Notes: generated from the sequence alone by a model not told the origin. Shown: positions 17,315 through 26,017, counted from the stretch's first letter. The stretch is 64,000 nt of DNA from Planctomycetes bacterium MalM25 (GCA_007745835.1 CP036424.1:4327968-4391967); one strand, 5' to 3'. Translations and numbers: made by a program.

Positions 17315-17446
17315 GTTGCTGCAAGAAGAGTACGCCACCCCCGGCGACACACGACGAGCCGGGGTGAGCTAGGCTTAGGGAGCGCGGCCGCACCGCGTCC
17401 CCCGCCACCGGTTGTACCGATCGCAACGCCTGCAACGACCACCCCC

Positions 17447-17893
17447 ATGCCCCCCCAGAACCGCCTCGCCGCCCGGCTGCTAGCGACCGCCGTCTTGGGG
17501 ATCGCCTGCGCCGGATGCTACAGCGGTGAGAAACTCGTCGAGCAGGTCCGCCACCGTGCGCTCCGCACACGGATCGACGAAGTCTCCCTCGGATCGTTTC
17601 GTGTCACTCGGCCGCGCGACGAGCGAACCGGCGAGATGACCGAAGTCCAGATGGAGCTCTTCGGCGAGTCGCAACGTTACAAGATCAACGAGATCGAGGA
17701 CGAGCTCGAACTGAAGGCGGCGATCATCGAGGACGAGACGATCCGTACACTGCGCGAAGCGTCCCCGGACGAGCTGACCGAACCCGACCTCAACCGGCTA
17801 CGAGAGCGGCTGCTCGTCATCCTGAACGAGACCATCGAGGGCGCACCGCTCATCTCGATCGGGTTCCGTGAGATCCGCTTCATCCGCCACTAG
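17447..17893 (+). CDS. FliL-like lipoprotein, paralogue 3
   Basis: A 148-aa lipoprotein with signal LLATAVLGIACAGC, ATG at 17447. It has the same fold signature: VSLGSFRVTRP, MTEVQMELFGES, helix IEDETIRTLREASPDEL, TEPDLNRLRERLLVILNETI and a C-terminal strand ISIGFREIRFI. It is the most acidic and most divergent of the three, and lies on the opposite strand. Its stop codon lies inside an inverted repeat shared with the convergent gene. Function is unknown. Confidence 0.65.
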   Translation: MPPQNRLAARLLATAVLGIACAGCYSGEKLVEQVRHRALRTRIDEVSLGSFRVTRPRDERTGEMTEVQMELFGESQRYKINEIEDELELKAAIIEDETIRTLREASPDELTEPDLNRLRERLLVILNETIEGAPLISIGFREIRFIRH

Positions 17894-17916
17894 ACCGGCT
17901 CACGCGGCGGTCTAGT
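17889..17916. terminator. shared inverted repeat covering two convergent stop codons
   Basis: ACTAGACCG and CGGTCTAGT form a perfect 9-bp inverted repeat with a 10-nt loop. The TAG of the plus-strand gene (17891-17893) and the TAG of the minus-strand gene (17912-17914) sit symmetrically in the two arms. No T-run is present. It may act as a bidirectional transcript-end structure. Confidence 0.5.
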
Positions 17917-19465
17917 CACCCCGTCTCGGGGGCGGGCCGCCACCGGGTCCGAACGGGGGTCGCCCCTCAGGTGGCCCCGGAGGGCCGTCCCGGAAACGCC
18001 CGTCGGGACGCGGCCCCCGGCCGCGACCGTCGAATCCCCTTGGCGGGCCGCCGCCCCGGGGGCCCAGGTTGATGTCGAAAGCCCCTGACGACTTATCGCT
18101 CATCATCTCAGCGAAGCGTCCGCGCGGCTCGAGAAGAGCTTCCTCCATCTTGTCCTCGGGGAGGCTCACGAAGGCGTCGCTTAGGTCCGACGCGAGGGCG
18201 TCGCGGAGCAACCGGTGCATCAGCTTGGCGTGGTCGTCACGGCCGCGAGACGCCGCCTCTTCGACGGCGCCTCGCGCCGCCGATGGCAAAGCGTTCGCGA
18301 GAGTCTCGGCCCACCCGTTCCAGGCTTCGATAACGGGCTGTGCTCGCTCCCGCATGGCCTCTTCAAACCTCGCGCGCATCGCTTTCTGCATACGGTCCGA
18401 CTCCGGTCCGCCGCCGCGCCGCAGCCTGCGAAAGGGATCGGCAAGCAAGCCGGTGACGTCGAGCAAGACCCGCCTGGGCTCGTGACGAGACGCGTCCGAT
18501 TGCTGCGGGAAGCGTCGCCTCAAGGACTTGATCTGATTCTCAAATGCCTCGGATTCGACGAGCTCGTCGATCGCGGCGCGGAACGCCTCGCGTTCGGCGT
18601 CGTTCAGATCCAAGGCCGCGTCCCGGGCCAGGCTCTTGGCCCTGCCCATGACGGAGCGAAGCCGTTGCTGGTTGTCCATCTGACGGAGGCGCGCCTGCTC
18701 GCCCTGCGAAAGCCGACCGACCATCGCTTGATAGGCGAGCGCCGTCTCGCGCAACGCCGAGGGCTCGTCCTCCTCGTCGAGTCGCCGAGACAACTCCTGG
18801 AGCGAATCGCGGGTAGCCTGGGATCGATCGGAGAAGCGATCGGCGGCCGAGTTGACCGCCGTCAACTCATCGGGCGGCAACGCGGCGATCCACTCGCGGC
18901 GTTCGGGGACCGTGGCGGCGGCGAGCCGGTTCCAACGATCGGTGTCGGACGTCACCTCGTCGGTGCGGAACGGCCGCAGCGAATCGCCCGCTCGGTCTTC
19001 CAGCAGCCGGAGGTACTCGATCGATCCGACGTTCTCCAGGGCGGACGCGTTCAGCAGCGTCGGCAGGTGATTCAGAGCCCGTCGCTCCGGGGCCCCGGCT
19101 AGAGCCAGGGTGAGCAACAACCCGGCGAGAGCACCGACGCCCCCCGCAAGCAGCCAGACGGGCGGCTTCCAGAGACGGCGTTTGGTGTCGCCCTTCTGCG
19201 AGGCGGAGACGGCCGCCATCTCGACGGTTGAACGCGTGAACGTGGGCGACGCGGTCGAGCGTGGCAGCACGTCCAGCGCATTCCACACCCGGTCGAGAGA
19301 CTGCAGCTTCTCACGGGCCGCCGCGTCGGTCGCCAGCCGTGATTCGATGCTCTCGCACTGCTCCGCATCGAGCTGCCCGTCGAGGTAGGCGACGAGCACC
19401 TCGTCCTCGTCCGGGCGGGCGGAAGCCTCGTTGTTGAGATCGAATTCGTCTTCTGGGGGGGTCAT
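17912..19465 (-). CDS. anti-sigma-like membrane protein
   Basis: A 517-aa protein. The N-terminal part (about 1-60) has the anti-sigma pattern LVAYLDGQLDAEQCESIESRLA with LDRVWNALDVLPR. One membrane segment lies near residues 95-115 (WLLAGGVGALAGLLLTLALAG). A long alpha-helical, acidic and Arg-rich extracytoplasmic domain follows, with coiled-coil-like segments, and the tail is a Gly/Pro/Arg-rich low-complexity sequence (GPRGGGPPRGFDGRGRGP). The start ATG overlaps the stop of the ECF sigma gene as ATGA (19462-19465), so the two are co-translated. It is probably the regulator of that sigma factor. Confidence 0.75.
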   Translation of the reverse strand: MTPPEDEFDLNNEASARPDEDEVLVAYLDGQLDAEQCESIESRLATDAAAREKLQSLDRVWNALDVLPRSTASPTFTRSTVEMAAVSASQKGDTKRRLWKPPVWLLAGGVGALAGLLLTLALAGAPERRALNHLPTLLNASALENVGSIEYLRLLEDRAGDSLRPFRTDEVTSDTDRWNRLAAATVPERREWIAALPPDELTAVNSAADRFSDRSQATRDSLQELSRRLDEEDEPSALRETALAYQAMVGRLSQGEQARLRQMDNQQRLRSVMGRAKSLARDAALDLNDAEREAFRAAIDELVESEAFENQIKSLRRRFPQQSDASRHEPRRVLLDVTGLLADPFRRLRRGGGPESDRMQKAMRARFEEAMRERAQPVIEAWNGWAETLANALPSAARGAVEEAASRGRDDHAKLMHRLLRDALASDLSDAFVSLPEDKMEEALLEPRGRFAEMMSDKSSGAFDINLGPRGGGPPRGFDGRGRGPRPDGRFRDGPPGPPEGRPPFGPGGGPPPRRGD

Positions 19466-20145
19466 TCGTCGCCCCCCGGCATGGCTTGGGTCGGCGTGGC
19501 GTCGGCGTCCATGAGGCCGGGGATCGCCTCGCCCCGCTCGATGTAGGGAGCGAGCGCCACTCGCAATTTCTCGCGAGCCCGGGCGAGCAACGATTTGACC
19601 CCTTTGGCGGTCATCCCCAGCACCTCGCCGATCTCGGCGTACTCCATGTGTTCGAATTTGGCGAGCAGCACGGCGGTCCGCTGTCGCTCGCTCAGCGTGG
19701 CGATCGCAGCCTGCACCGCTTCGCGCAGCTCGGTTTGGTCGGCGAGGCGGGTCGGCATCGCCGCGCTCGCGGCCGCCGGGTGCGGCGCCGCAGCGCCGGT
19801 CTGGTCGGGCGAGGTCGCCGCGAGGCGGACCTCTTTTTTGCGGGCGAGGCCCCGCTTGGCGTTGAGCGCCAGGTTGTTGGCGATCGTGAAGAGCCACGTG
19901 GTGAACTTGGCGCCCGGCTCGTACCGGTGACGCGCCTTGTACACCCGCAGGAAGGCTTCCTGCGCCAGCTCCTCGGCCAGTTCGCGGCGTCCCACCTGGT
20001 AGGTGAGCACCGAGATCAGGCGATCTTGGTGCCGGTCCACCAACTCGCCGAAAGCCTGGGCGTCGTCGTCGCGGACGCGCAGCATCAGCCGCACGTCCGG
20101 ATCGGACTGGGTGTAGCGGCGGATGGTGGAGTCGCTAACGGCCAA
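19462..20145 (-). CDS. ECF-type RNA polymerase sigma factor
   Basis: A 227-aa ECF sigma factor. Region 2: DPDVRLMLRVRDDDAQAF, ELVDRHQDRLISVLTYQVG, AQEAFLRVYKARHRYEPG, KFTTWLFTIANNLALNAKR. Region 4: ATLSERQRTAVLLAKFEHMEYAEIGEVLGMTAKGVKSLL. The two regions are joined by an Ala/Pro-rich linker. The start appears to be TTG at 20145, with GAGGG about 8 nt upstream and the family-typical DPDVRLMLRVRD preserved; the first ATG would remove it. It is coupled to the anti-sigma-like gene by ATGA overlap. Confidence 0.9.
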   Translation of the reverse strand: MAVSDSTIRRYTQSDPDVRLMLRVRDDDAQAFGELVDRHQDRLISVLTYQVGRRELAEELAQEAFLRVYKARHRYEPGAKFTTWLFTIANNLALNAKRGLARKKEVRLAATSPDQTGAAAPHPAAASAAMPTRLADQTELREAVQAAIATLSERQRTAVLLAKFEHMEYAEIGEVLGMTAKGVKSLLARAREKLRVALAPYIERGEAIPGLMDADATPTQAMPGGDE

Positions 20146-20237
20146 ACGGTTTCCCTCGTCCCGTCAGCTTAACCCCGCAACGCCGGAGGTGGCGCCGGGG
20201 AATCTGGAAGCCGGAAATCTAAGGGGGCCGGGGCGAC

Positions 20238-20993
20238 TCACAACAGGCTGTCGAGCAGCAGCCGCAGTTTCCGCACCTCGGGCGGGTGCTCCAGACCCTC
20301 GATCGGGGTCATCGCGACCGCCAGGGCCCGGCGGTACTTGCTGCGGCCCAGCTGGGTGACCAGCTTGCCGTAATCGATCTCACCCTGGCCGACGCGGACC
20401 TGGAATTCGTCCTTCGTGCTGTCACGCAAGTGGACGTGGCGGACGTGCGGCAGCAGCTTATCGATCGGCTTGCCCTGGTGCGGACCGGTCAGGTAGCAGC
20501 TCGGGTCGAAGGCGAGGCCGAGACCCTTCACGTGCTGGCAGAAGACCACCGCCGTATCGACGTCCTGCGTCATGCAGTCGATCTCGGTCCGCAGGGCCAC
20601 CACGGCGCCCTCCAGCGCCGCAAAAGCGACCAGCTTCTTCAGCCGCTCGATTTCCTCGTTGAACGGCGTCCCGAGGGGCGAGCTGGGCACGATCAGCGTG
20701 ACGACCTTCGTCGCCTTCGCGAGCTTGCAGATCGCCTCGAATTGCTCGTAGTAGGCGTCCCCTTCGGCCTCGATCTCGACGCTCAAGGCGGCGATGTCCA
20801 TCCGCTTGGTGTCGCCGCACTTGGCGATCGCCCCCTCCAGGTCCGCCAGAACCTCCGAGGGCCGCACCCAGGCGTTGGGCGCCGACTCGTGCAGCGCCAG
20901 CTCGACGGACGTAAAGCCCAGGTCGATCAGCTGTTCGAGGACCGCATCGGTCCCCAGCTCGGGAAAGCACTCCGTGGCGGCGGTGACAAACAC
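20238..20993 (-). CDS. sugar phosphate isomerase/epimerase family protein
   Basis: A 251-aa xylose-isomerase-like TIM barrel (AP endonuclease 2 superfamily). Visible features are the N-terminal strand MFVTAATECFPE, FTSVELALHE (barrel Glu), DIAALSVEIEAEG, VVTLIVPSSPLG, ALRTEIDC, LGLAFDPSCYLTG and VRHVHLRDS with a metal-site His. The substrate cannot be predicted. The start is GTG at 20993 with AAGGAG 10 nt upstream. It is divergent from sppA over about 200 bp. Confidence 0.85.
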   Translation of the reverse strand: MFVTAATECFPELGTDAVLEQLIDLGFTSVELALHESAPNAWVRPSEVLADLEGAIAKCGDTKRMDIAALSVEIEAEGDAYYEQFEAICKLAKATKVVTLIVPSSPLGTPFNEEIERLKKLVAFAALEGAVVALRTEIDCMTQDVDTAVVFCQHVKGLGLAFDPSCYLTGPHQGKPIDKLLPHVRHVHLRDSTKDEFQVRVGQGEIDYGKLVTQLGRSKYRRALAVAMTPIEGLEHPPEVRKLRLLLDSLL

Positions 20994-21195
20994 GCGATAT
21001 CGCTCCTTCTACGTTGCAAGTCGAGGGCCGCAAGGCGGCCGCAGCCCGGGCAGGGTAACGGCAGGCGGACCGGCGGGACAAGGTCCGTCTCGACCGGCTT
21101 GCCCGCACTGCGGCCGGATTGGTCCACAACGGGGGGCCACCGTAGACTACGGCGGCGACGCTGAAACCAACTCGCTCCCCGCCCCCGTCCAGGCC

Positions 21196-22245
21196 ATGTC
21201 CGATACTCCACAGCCCACCGCGCAGCCAACGCACATCGTCCTCCAGCCACGGGAGAGCCTGTTCGGCCGTTTCGGCAAACTGTTACTGGTGGCCCTTGGG
21301 CTCTGCCTGCTGGCGATGATGGGCATGGCCGCCCAGGTGCAGCGGTACTTCGGCGAGGGGGACGGCCCCCCCGAGAAGTACCATTCGCTCAGCAAAGAGG
21401 CGACCGACAAGATCGCCGTCGTGCGGGTGAGCGGAGCCATCATGGAGGGCGACACGTTCGTCGAGGACCAGCTCGAGGCCGCCTCGAAGGACGATTCGAT
21501 CAAAGCCGTCGTCCTGCGGATCGATTCACCCGGCGGCACGGTCACCTACAGCGACCGGCTCTACCACAAGGCGGTCGAGCTCCGCGAGGAACGCGACCTG
21601 CCGGTCGTCGTCAGCATGGGCAGCCTCTGCGCGAGCGGCGGGTACTACCTGGCGATGGCGGTGGGCGACCAGGAGGACGCCATCTTCGCCGAGCCGACCT
21701 CGTGGACCGGCTCGATCGGCGTGGTGATCCCCAGCTACAACTTCTCGGGCATCATGAGGACCGTCGGCGTACAAGACCTCTCGGTCTCAAGCGGCGAGCT
21801 GAAGCTCATGGGGAGCCCGACCCGCATACGGACCGATAAAGAGACCGCCGTCCTGCAGGAGCTGGTCGACATCTCCTACGAGGGGTTCAAGGAGATCGTG
21901 AAGTCGGGCCGCCCCGCGTTCCGCGATGACCCGGCGGCGCTCGACGCGGTCGCCACGGGCCAGATCTTCACCGCCAAGCAGGCGCTCGAGAACGGCCTAG
22001 TCGACAAGATCGGCTTCCTCGAAGCGGCGGTCGAACGCGCGGCGGAGCTGGCGGGCGTTTCGACGTCGAGCGTCCGCTGCGTCGAGTACAACAAACAGGT
22101 CACGCCGATCGAGCAGATCCTCGGCGCCCAAACGCCCCAACAGCCGGCGAGCGCCGGCCTCGACGTGCGGGCGTTGATCGAGCTTTCCACCCCTCGGGCG
22201 TATTACCTCAGCACGATGGCTCCGGTGCTGTTGCGGTCGAAGTAA
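21196..22245 (+). CDS. sppA: signal peptide peptidase SppA
   Basis: A 349-aa S49 family membrane protease that degrades cleaved signal peptides. One N-terminal membrane segment (LLLVALGLCLLAMMGMAA) is followed by the crotonase-like core: VVLRIDSPGGTVTYSD, SMGSLCASGGYYLAMA with the candidate nucleophile Ser in ASGG, and SWTGSIGVVIPSYN, with DDPAALDAVATGQIFTAKQALENGLVDKIG (quoted in parts) near the end. Length fits the short SppA form. The ATG at 21196 gives the membrane anchor at the N-terminus; the frame remains open further upstream without a convincing start. Confidence 0.9.
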   Translation: MSDTPQPTAQPTHIVLQPRESLFGRFGKLLLVALGLCLLAMMGMAAQVQRYFGEGDGPPEKYHSLSKEATDKIAVVRVSGAIMEGDTFVEDQLEAASKDDSIKAVVLRIDSPGGTVTYSDRLYHKAVELREERDLPVVVSMGSLCASGGYYLAMAVGDQEDAIFAEPTSWTGSIGVVIPSYNFSGIMRTVGVQDLSVSSGELKLMGSPTRIRTDKETAVLQELVDISYEGFKEIVKSGRPAFRDDPAALDAVATGQIFTAKQALENGLVDKIGFLEAAVERAAELAGVSTSSVRCVEYNKQVTPIEQILGAQTPQQPASAGLDVRALIELSTPRAYYLSTMAPVLLRSK

Positions 22246-22249
22246 GATG

Positions 22250-22327
22250 TAACCACAGAGTCACAGAGGTAGAGTTCTCGAACACACGCCGCGCTTTCTC
22301 TGTGCTCTCTGTGTCCTCCGTGGTGAA
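22250..22327. repeat. dispersed CACAGAG-type imperfect inverted repeat
   Basis: The left arm ACCACAGAGTCACAGAGG (22252-22269) is an imperfect reverse complement of the right arm, CTCTGTGCTCTCTGTGTCC and then TCCGTGGTG (22299-22325). This composition matches the well-known dispersed noncoding element of the ACCACAGAGGCACAGAG type found in many bacteria. It fills the sppA-rlmN gap and runs into the probable start of rlmN. Confidence 0.75.
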
Positions 22328-23459
22328 GAACGAACAACCAATCGACGTGCCAACACCTCACCTCCTCGACGATCTCGACGGCCAGCTCGCCAAAGCGTGC
22401 GAGCGGCTCGGGCTGCCCAAGTTCCGCGCCAAGCAGATCCGCAAACAGCTCCTCGAGAACCGCGCCGGCGATTGGGAGGGGATGACCGATCTGCCCAAGC
22501 CGTTGCGGGCGGAGCTGGCGAAGGAGTTCGATCTCTGGACCGCCGAGGTCGCCAAGCACACCTCCGCCGACGACGGCACCGAGAAGCTCCTCCTGCAACT
22601 CGCCGGCGGGGGGCGGATCGAGTGCGTCTTGCTGCGGGAGAACGTGGGCGACCGGGCTCAGAAGCAGCCGGGCGAAGGGCTCCGCCGCACGTTCTGCATC
22701 AGCACGCAGGTCGGCTGCGCGATGGGCTGCGTCTTCTGCGCGAGCGGCCTGGATGGCGTCGACCGAAACCTCACGACCGGCGAGATCGTCGAGCAAGTGC
22801 TGCGGCTGCAACACCGGCTGGGCGACGACGAACGGCTCAGCCACCTGGTCGTCATGGGCATGGGAGAGCCGCTCGCGAACCTCGACAACCTGCTGCCCGC
22901 GCTCGCCGAGGTGAGCCGGCCCGACGGGCTGGGCGTCAGCCCCCGGCGGATCACGATCAGCACCGTTGGCCTGCCTCCAGCGATCCGGCGTTTAGCCCGA
23001 TCCGAAGAGGGCGCACGCTATCGCCTCGCGATCTCGCTGCACGCGCCGAACGACGAGTTGCGTGACCAGATCGTGCCGGTCAACAAGAAGATCGGCGTCG
23101 AAGAGATCATGGCCGCCGCGGACGACTACTACGACGTGAGCGGCCGGCGGCTGACGTTCGAGTACGTCCTGCTGGCCGACCTGAACGACCAGCCGGAGCA
23201 CGCTCACCAGCTCGTCCGCCTGCTGCGCGAGCGCAACGCGCTGTTGAACGTGATCCCCTACAACCCGGTTGAGGGGCTGCCGTATCAAACACCCTCGATG
23301 GAAGCGCAGAAGCGTTTCCGCGCGGTGCTGGAGAACGGCGGCGTCGAGATCCGCTTCCGGCACCGCAAGGGCGACAAGATCAACGCCGCGTGCGGGCAGC
23401 TCCGCCGCAGCACGCCGCCGGACGTCGTCGCGATCGATTCTGGCGCCAATAAAGACTGA
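22323..23459 (+). CDS. rlmN: 23S rRNA/tRNA adenine-C2 methyltransferase RlmN
   Basis: A 378-aa radical SAM enzyme that methylates A2503 of 23S rRNA and A37 of some tRNAs. The cluster motif is CAMGCVFC within QVGCAMGCVFCASG. Other RlmN features are TTGEIVEQV, VVMGMGEPLANLDN, ISTVGLPPAIRRLA, LAISLHAPNDELRDQIVP, VNKKIGVEEIM and the catalytic-Cys region INAACGQLR. No ATG exists before the conserved region, so the start is a GTG: 22302, 22311, 22320, 22323 and 22347 are all in frame, and 22323 is chosen arbitrarily. Several candidates lie inside the dispersed repeat. Confidence 0.93.
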   Translation: MKNEQPIDVPTPHLLDDLDGQLAKACERLGLPKFRAKQIRKQLLENRAGDWEGMTDLPKPLRAELAKEFDLWTAEVAKHTSADDGTEKLLLQLAGGGRIECVLLRENVGDRAQKQPGEGLRRTFCISTQVGCAMGCVFCASGLDGVDRNLTTGEIVEQVLRLQHRLGDDERLSHLVVMGMGEPLANLDNLLPALAEVSRPDGLGVSPRRITISTVGLPPAIRRLARSEEGARYRLAISLHAPNDELRDQIVPVNKKIGVEEIMAAADDYYDVSGRRLTFEYVLLADLNDQPEHAHQLVRLLRERNALLNVIPYNPVEGLPYQTPSMEAQKRFRAVLENGGVEIRFRHRKGDKINAACGQLRRSTPPDVVAIDSGANKD

Positions 23460-23474
23460 TCGGACGCGGCCCCC

Positions 23475-24620
23475 TCACTCTTCGTCGGGGATCTCTAGCT
23501 CGATAATCTCCTCGCCCTCAGCGGGCGCGGCTTCGGCGGGCGGAGCTTCGCCGAAGGCGGGAGCTTCGTCGAGTTCGATCTGCGGCTCGACGACTCCGCC
23601 GGGCTCTCCGGGCGCGCCGAGCTGGCCACCGAAGGCCTGCATGCGCTGTTGTAACTCGCGGAGACGGTCGGCCATGTCGTCGTGGAACTGGAGCTGGAAG
23701 CCGGGGCCGCCGAAGCCGAACGCGTCGAGGTCCTGGCCCGCGGCGCGGCCGTTCTGATTGAGCATCCGCTCGACCATCGGGCGGACGTCGGCTGGCAGGG
23801 CGTTGAGGGCGTCTTCGTCCCCTTCATCGAACTCCCAAGTCTGCTCGCCGCGACGGACGGTCACCTTGGCGGGGCCGTCGTTCTGTCGGCTGACACCTAC
23901 CGACACGCCACCCATCGCCGCCTGGGGGACCATCTCGGCGAGGCCGCCGAACATCTCGGGATCGAAACCCCCTTCGCCGAGCAGGCCCTGCAACTGCTCG
24001 AGGTCGAGCCCTTCCCCCCCACCGTTGAACAGGCGCTGTCGCAGGCGGCCCTCGGGGCCGAAGAGACCCAGACGCTCGCGGCCGGGGCGTTGCGGGACGA
24101 TCTCGTCGAGCGGACGCTCGATCGGCTTGACCCACAGGGTCTTCGGCTTGCCGGCGCGCAGCAGATCGAGCGTGATGCGACCCTTCAACTCGCCCTGCTC
24201 GCCGACAAGGTCGGCAAGCTGGTAAATCTCCGCGATCGGCTTGCCGTTCGCGCGAAGGAGGATGTCGTGCTTCTCAACGCCCGCCTCGGCGGCGGGTCCG
24301 TCGTCGGTCACGCCACGGACGAGGATGCCCTCGCCTTCATCGATCCGCAGCTGCGCCCGCAGCGCCTCGGTCAACGGCTCGCCGCTGAGTCCGATCCAGT
24401 ATCGGGAAACGGCGACCGGGGCCTCGACTTGGGCGGGCTGGCGGAGCCGCCGGCGTTCTTGGAGGCGGCCTCGCAGGTTCTCGGGCACGTCGACTTCGAC
24501 GCGGACTCCGCGGTCCGGGCCGATCTCGACGAGCGTCCCCTCCTCGGCGTCTTGTTGGGCGTTGGCGGGAGGAACGAGCAGGGCGGCCGCGACGGCCGCG
24601 CAGAAACCGAGGTATCGCAT
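23475..24620 (-). CDS. secreted PDZ-domain protein
   Basis: A 381-aa exported protein with a signal peptide (MRYLGFCAAVAAALLVPPANA). A PDZ domain spans about residues 75-165: WIGLSGEPLTEALRAQL, GILVRGVTDDGPAAEAGVEKHDILLRANG, ITLDLLRAGK. The rest is a Gln/Gly/Glu-rich region ending in an acidic tail (EGEEIIELEIPDEE). There is no trypsin-like protease domain, so it is a PDZ adaptor rather than a DegP protease. It is probably the last gene of the folK-panC-lgt run, 60 nt after lgt, and converges with rlmN. Confidence 0.85.
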   Translation of the reverse strand: MRYLGFCAAVAAALLVPPANAQQDAEEGTLVEIGPDRGVRVEVDVPENLRGRLQERRRLRQPAQVEAPVAVSRYWIGLSGEPLTEALRAQLRIDEGEGILVRGVTDDGPAAEAGVEKHDILLRANGKPIAEIYQLADLVGEQGELKGRITLDLLRAGKPKTLWVKPIERPLDEIVPQRPGRERLGLFGPEGRLRQRLFNGGGEGLDLEQLQGLLGEGGFDPEMFGGLAEMVPQAAMGGVSVGVSRQNDGPAKVTVRRGEQTWEFDEGDEDALNALPADVRPMVERMLNQNGRAAGQDLDAFGFGGPGFQLQFHDDMADRLRELQQRMQAFGGQLGAPGEPGGVVEPQIELDEAPAFGEAPPAEAAPAEGEEIIELEIPDEE

Positions 24621-24680
24621 GACGGTTCGCGGGGTGCGAAAAGGATCGGGTCGGAACGGTGAGATAGCTTACCTCACCGA

Positions 24681-25943
24681 TTACGCCGCCGTTGGGGCGG
24701 GGGTTCGGGCCGGATCGGGCTCCGAATAGGGGATTTCCTCCAACCGGCTCCCCGGGGGGGTGCGTAAAAGCCACCACCAACCGGCCATCGCGAGGGCGAA
24801 AGCGATCAGGCTGACGTTCTGCGAGATGCTCAGCCCCGTGCCGAAAATCGCGTCCTCGTCCGTGCGGATGATCTCCAGCAAGAAACGGGAGATTGGGTAG
24901 AGCGTGAACAGCAACAGGGCGACCTCGCCGTCCCGCCGGCGGTGGGGGAACCCGACCCACAAGAGCCACGCCATCAGGGCGGCGTTGATCGCGCTGTAGA
25001 CCTGCGTCGGGTGGACCGGCAGGCTGCGGGTGCGGGTCGCGGCGGGGAGCTCGCGCGTCTCGCCATCGGCCAGACGGAGCGTGACCGGCTCGCCGGCGCC
25101 GTACGCCTCGCCGAACAGGGCGGCGGCGTCTTGGAGCGAACGCGGGGCGTAGCCGTTCAGGCCAACCAGGCGTTGGCTCCCCTCGCCGTCCGCGAGCAAC
25201 AGACCCTCCTCGCCCTCCAGGAGCTTCACGCCGTGCAACTCGCCGTGGGCCAATTGATCCATAAAGGGGGGGCTGTCCACGGGGAAGGTCACCGCCCAAG
25301 GGAGATCGCACTGGCCGCCGTAGCAGCAACCGTTGAGCAAGCAACCGAGGCGACCGATCGCCAGGCCCGCAAGGAAACAGGGCGCCAGGATGTCAGCCAT
25401 CGCCAGCATCGGCAGACCGTGCCGCCGGACATAGATCACGAACGCGACCAGCCCGCCAATCACCGAGCCGTAAACGACGAGCCCCCCTTCGGTGAACTTG
25501 AGCACCTCCCAGAGCGCTTGAGCCGGTGGGAGGCCGGCGAAGCGGACGTCCCAGTACTCGATCACAAAGAACGCCCGTGCGCCGGCGATGCCCGCCACGA
25601 ACAGCCAGAAAACCAAACCCAGAATCGTGTCCGGCCCGATGCCGTGTCGCCGGGCGCGGTGCACCGCCATGGCGACCCCCGTGCTGATGGCGATCAGCAG
25701 CATCACGCCGTAGCCCCGGATCGGCACGCCGGCGGGCGCGAGCCGCGGGGCGAAAGCGATCACCAAGCCGCCGATCACCGCAGGCTGCAGGTAGCCCCAG
25801 AACTCGCCATCGACACCATGCTTTGCGGCCCGCCATGCTAGCACCGCCCCGAAGCCGATGAGCCAAAGCGCGAGCAGCAGGCCGAACCCCAGGATGGGGA
25901 CTCCACCCAGCTCAACCGGGATACGGAATAATTCGCTTCGCAT
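24681..25943 (-). CDS. lgt: prolipoprotein diacylglyceryl transferase
   Basis: A 420-aa inner membrane enzyme that transfers diacylglycerol from phosphatidylglycerol to the lipobox Cys, the first step of lipoprotein maturation. Family features: RGYGVMLLIAI, GARAFFVIEYWD, EGGLVVYGSVIGG, CFLAGLAIGRLGCLLNGCCYGG, VHPTQVYSAINA and SRFLLEIIRTDE. It is longer than the usual 260-300 aa because about 80-90 residues are inserted between the NGCCYGG and HPTQ motifs. The ATG at 25943 (MRSELFRIP) is preferred over the extension to 25997. Substrates in this window include the lipobox proteins near 16, 17, 43 and 52 kb. Confidence 0.94.
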   Translation of the reverse strand: MRSELFRIPVELGGVPILGFGLLLALWLIGFGAVLAWRAAKHGVDGEFWGYLQPAVIGGLVIAFAPRLAPAGVPIRGYGVMLLIAISTGVAMAVHRARRHGIGPDTILGLVFWLFVAGIAGARAFFVIEYWDVRFAGLPPAQALWEVLKFTEGGLVVYGSVIGGLVAFVIYVRRHGLPMLAMADILAPCFLAGLAIGRLGCLLNGCCYGGQCDLPWAVTFPVDSPPFMDQLAHGELHGVKLLEGEEGLLLADGEGSQRLVGLNGYAPRSLQDAAALFGEAYGAGEPVTLRLADGETRELPAATRTRSLPVHPTQVYSAINAALMAWLLWVGFPHRRRDGEVALLLFTLYPISRFLLEIIRTDEDAIFGTGLSISQNVSLIAFALAMAGWWWLLRTPPGSRLEEIPYSEPDPARTPAPTAA

Positions 25944-26017
25944 GGGTGGCGCTAGGCGCTGGGGAAAATCGTTTGAGCGAGGACTAGCGCGTGTCACCCG
26001 CGCCTTGCGCCAGCACG

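Noticed and set aside
22250-22327. Terminator after sppA
   Set aside because: The arms are imperfect, the loop is large and there is no T-run; similarity to a dispersed element explains the symmetry better.
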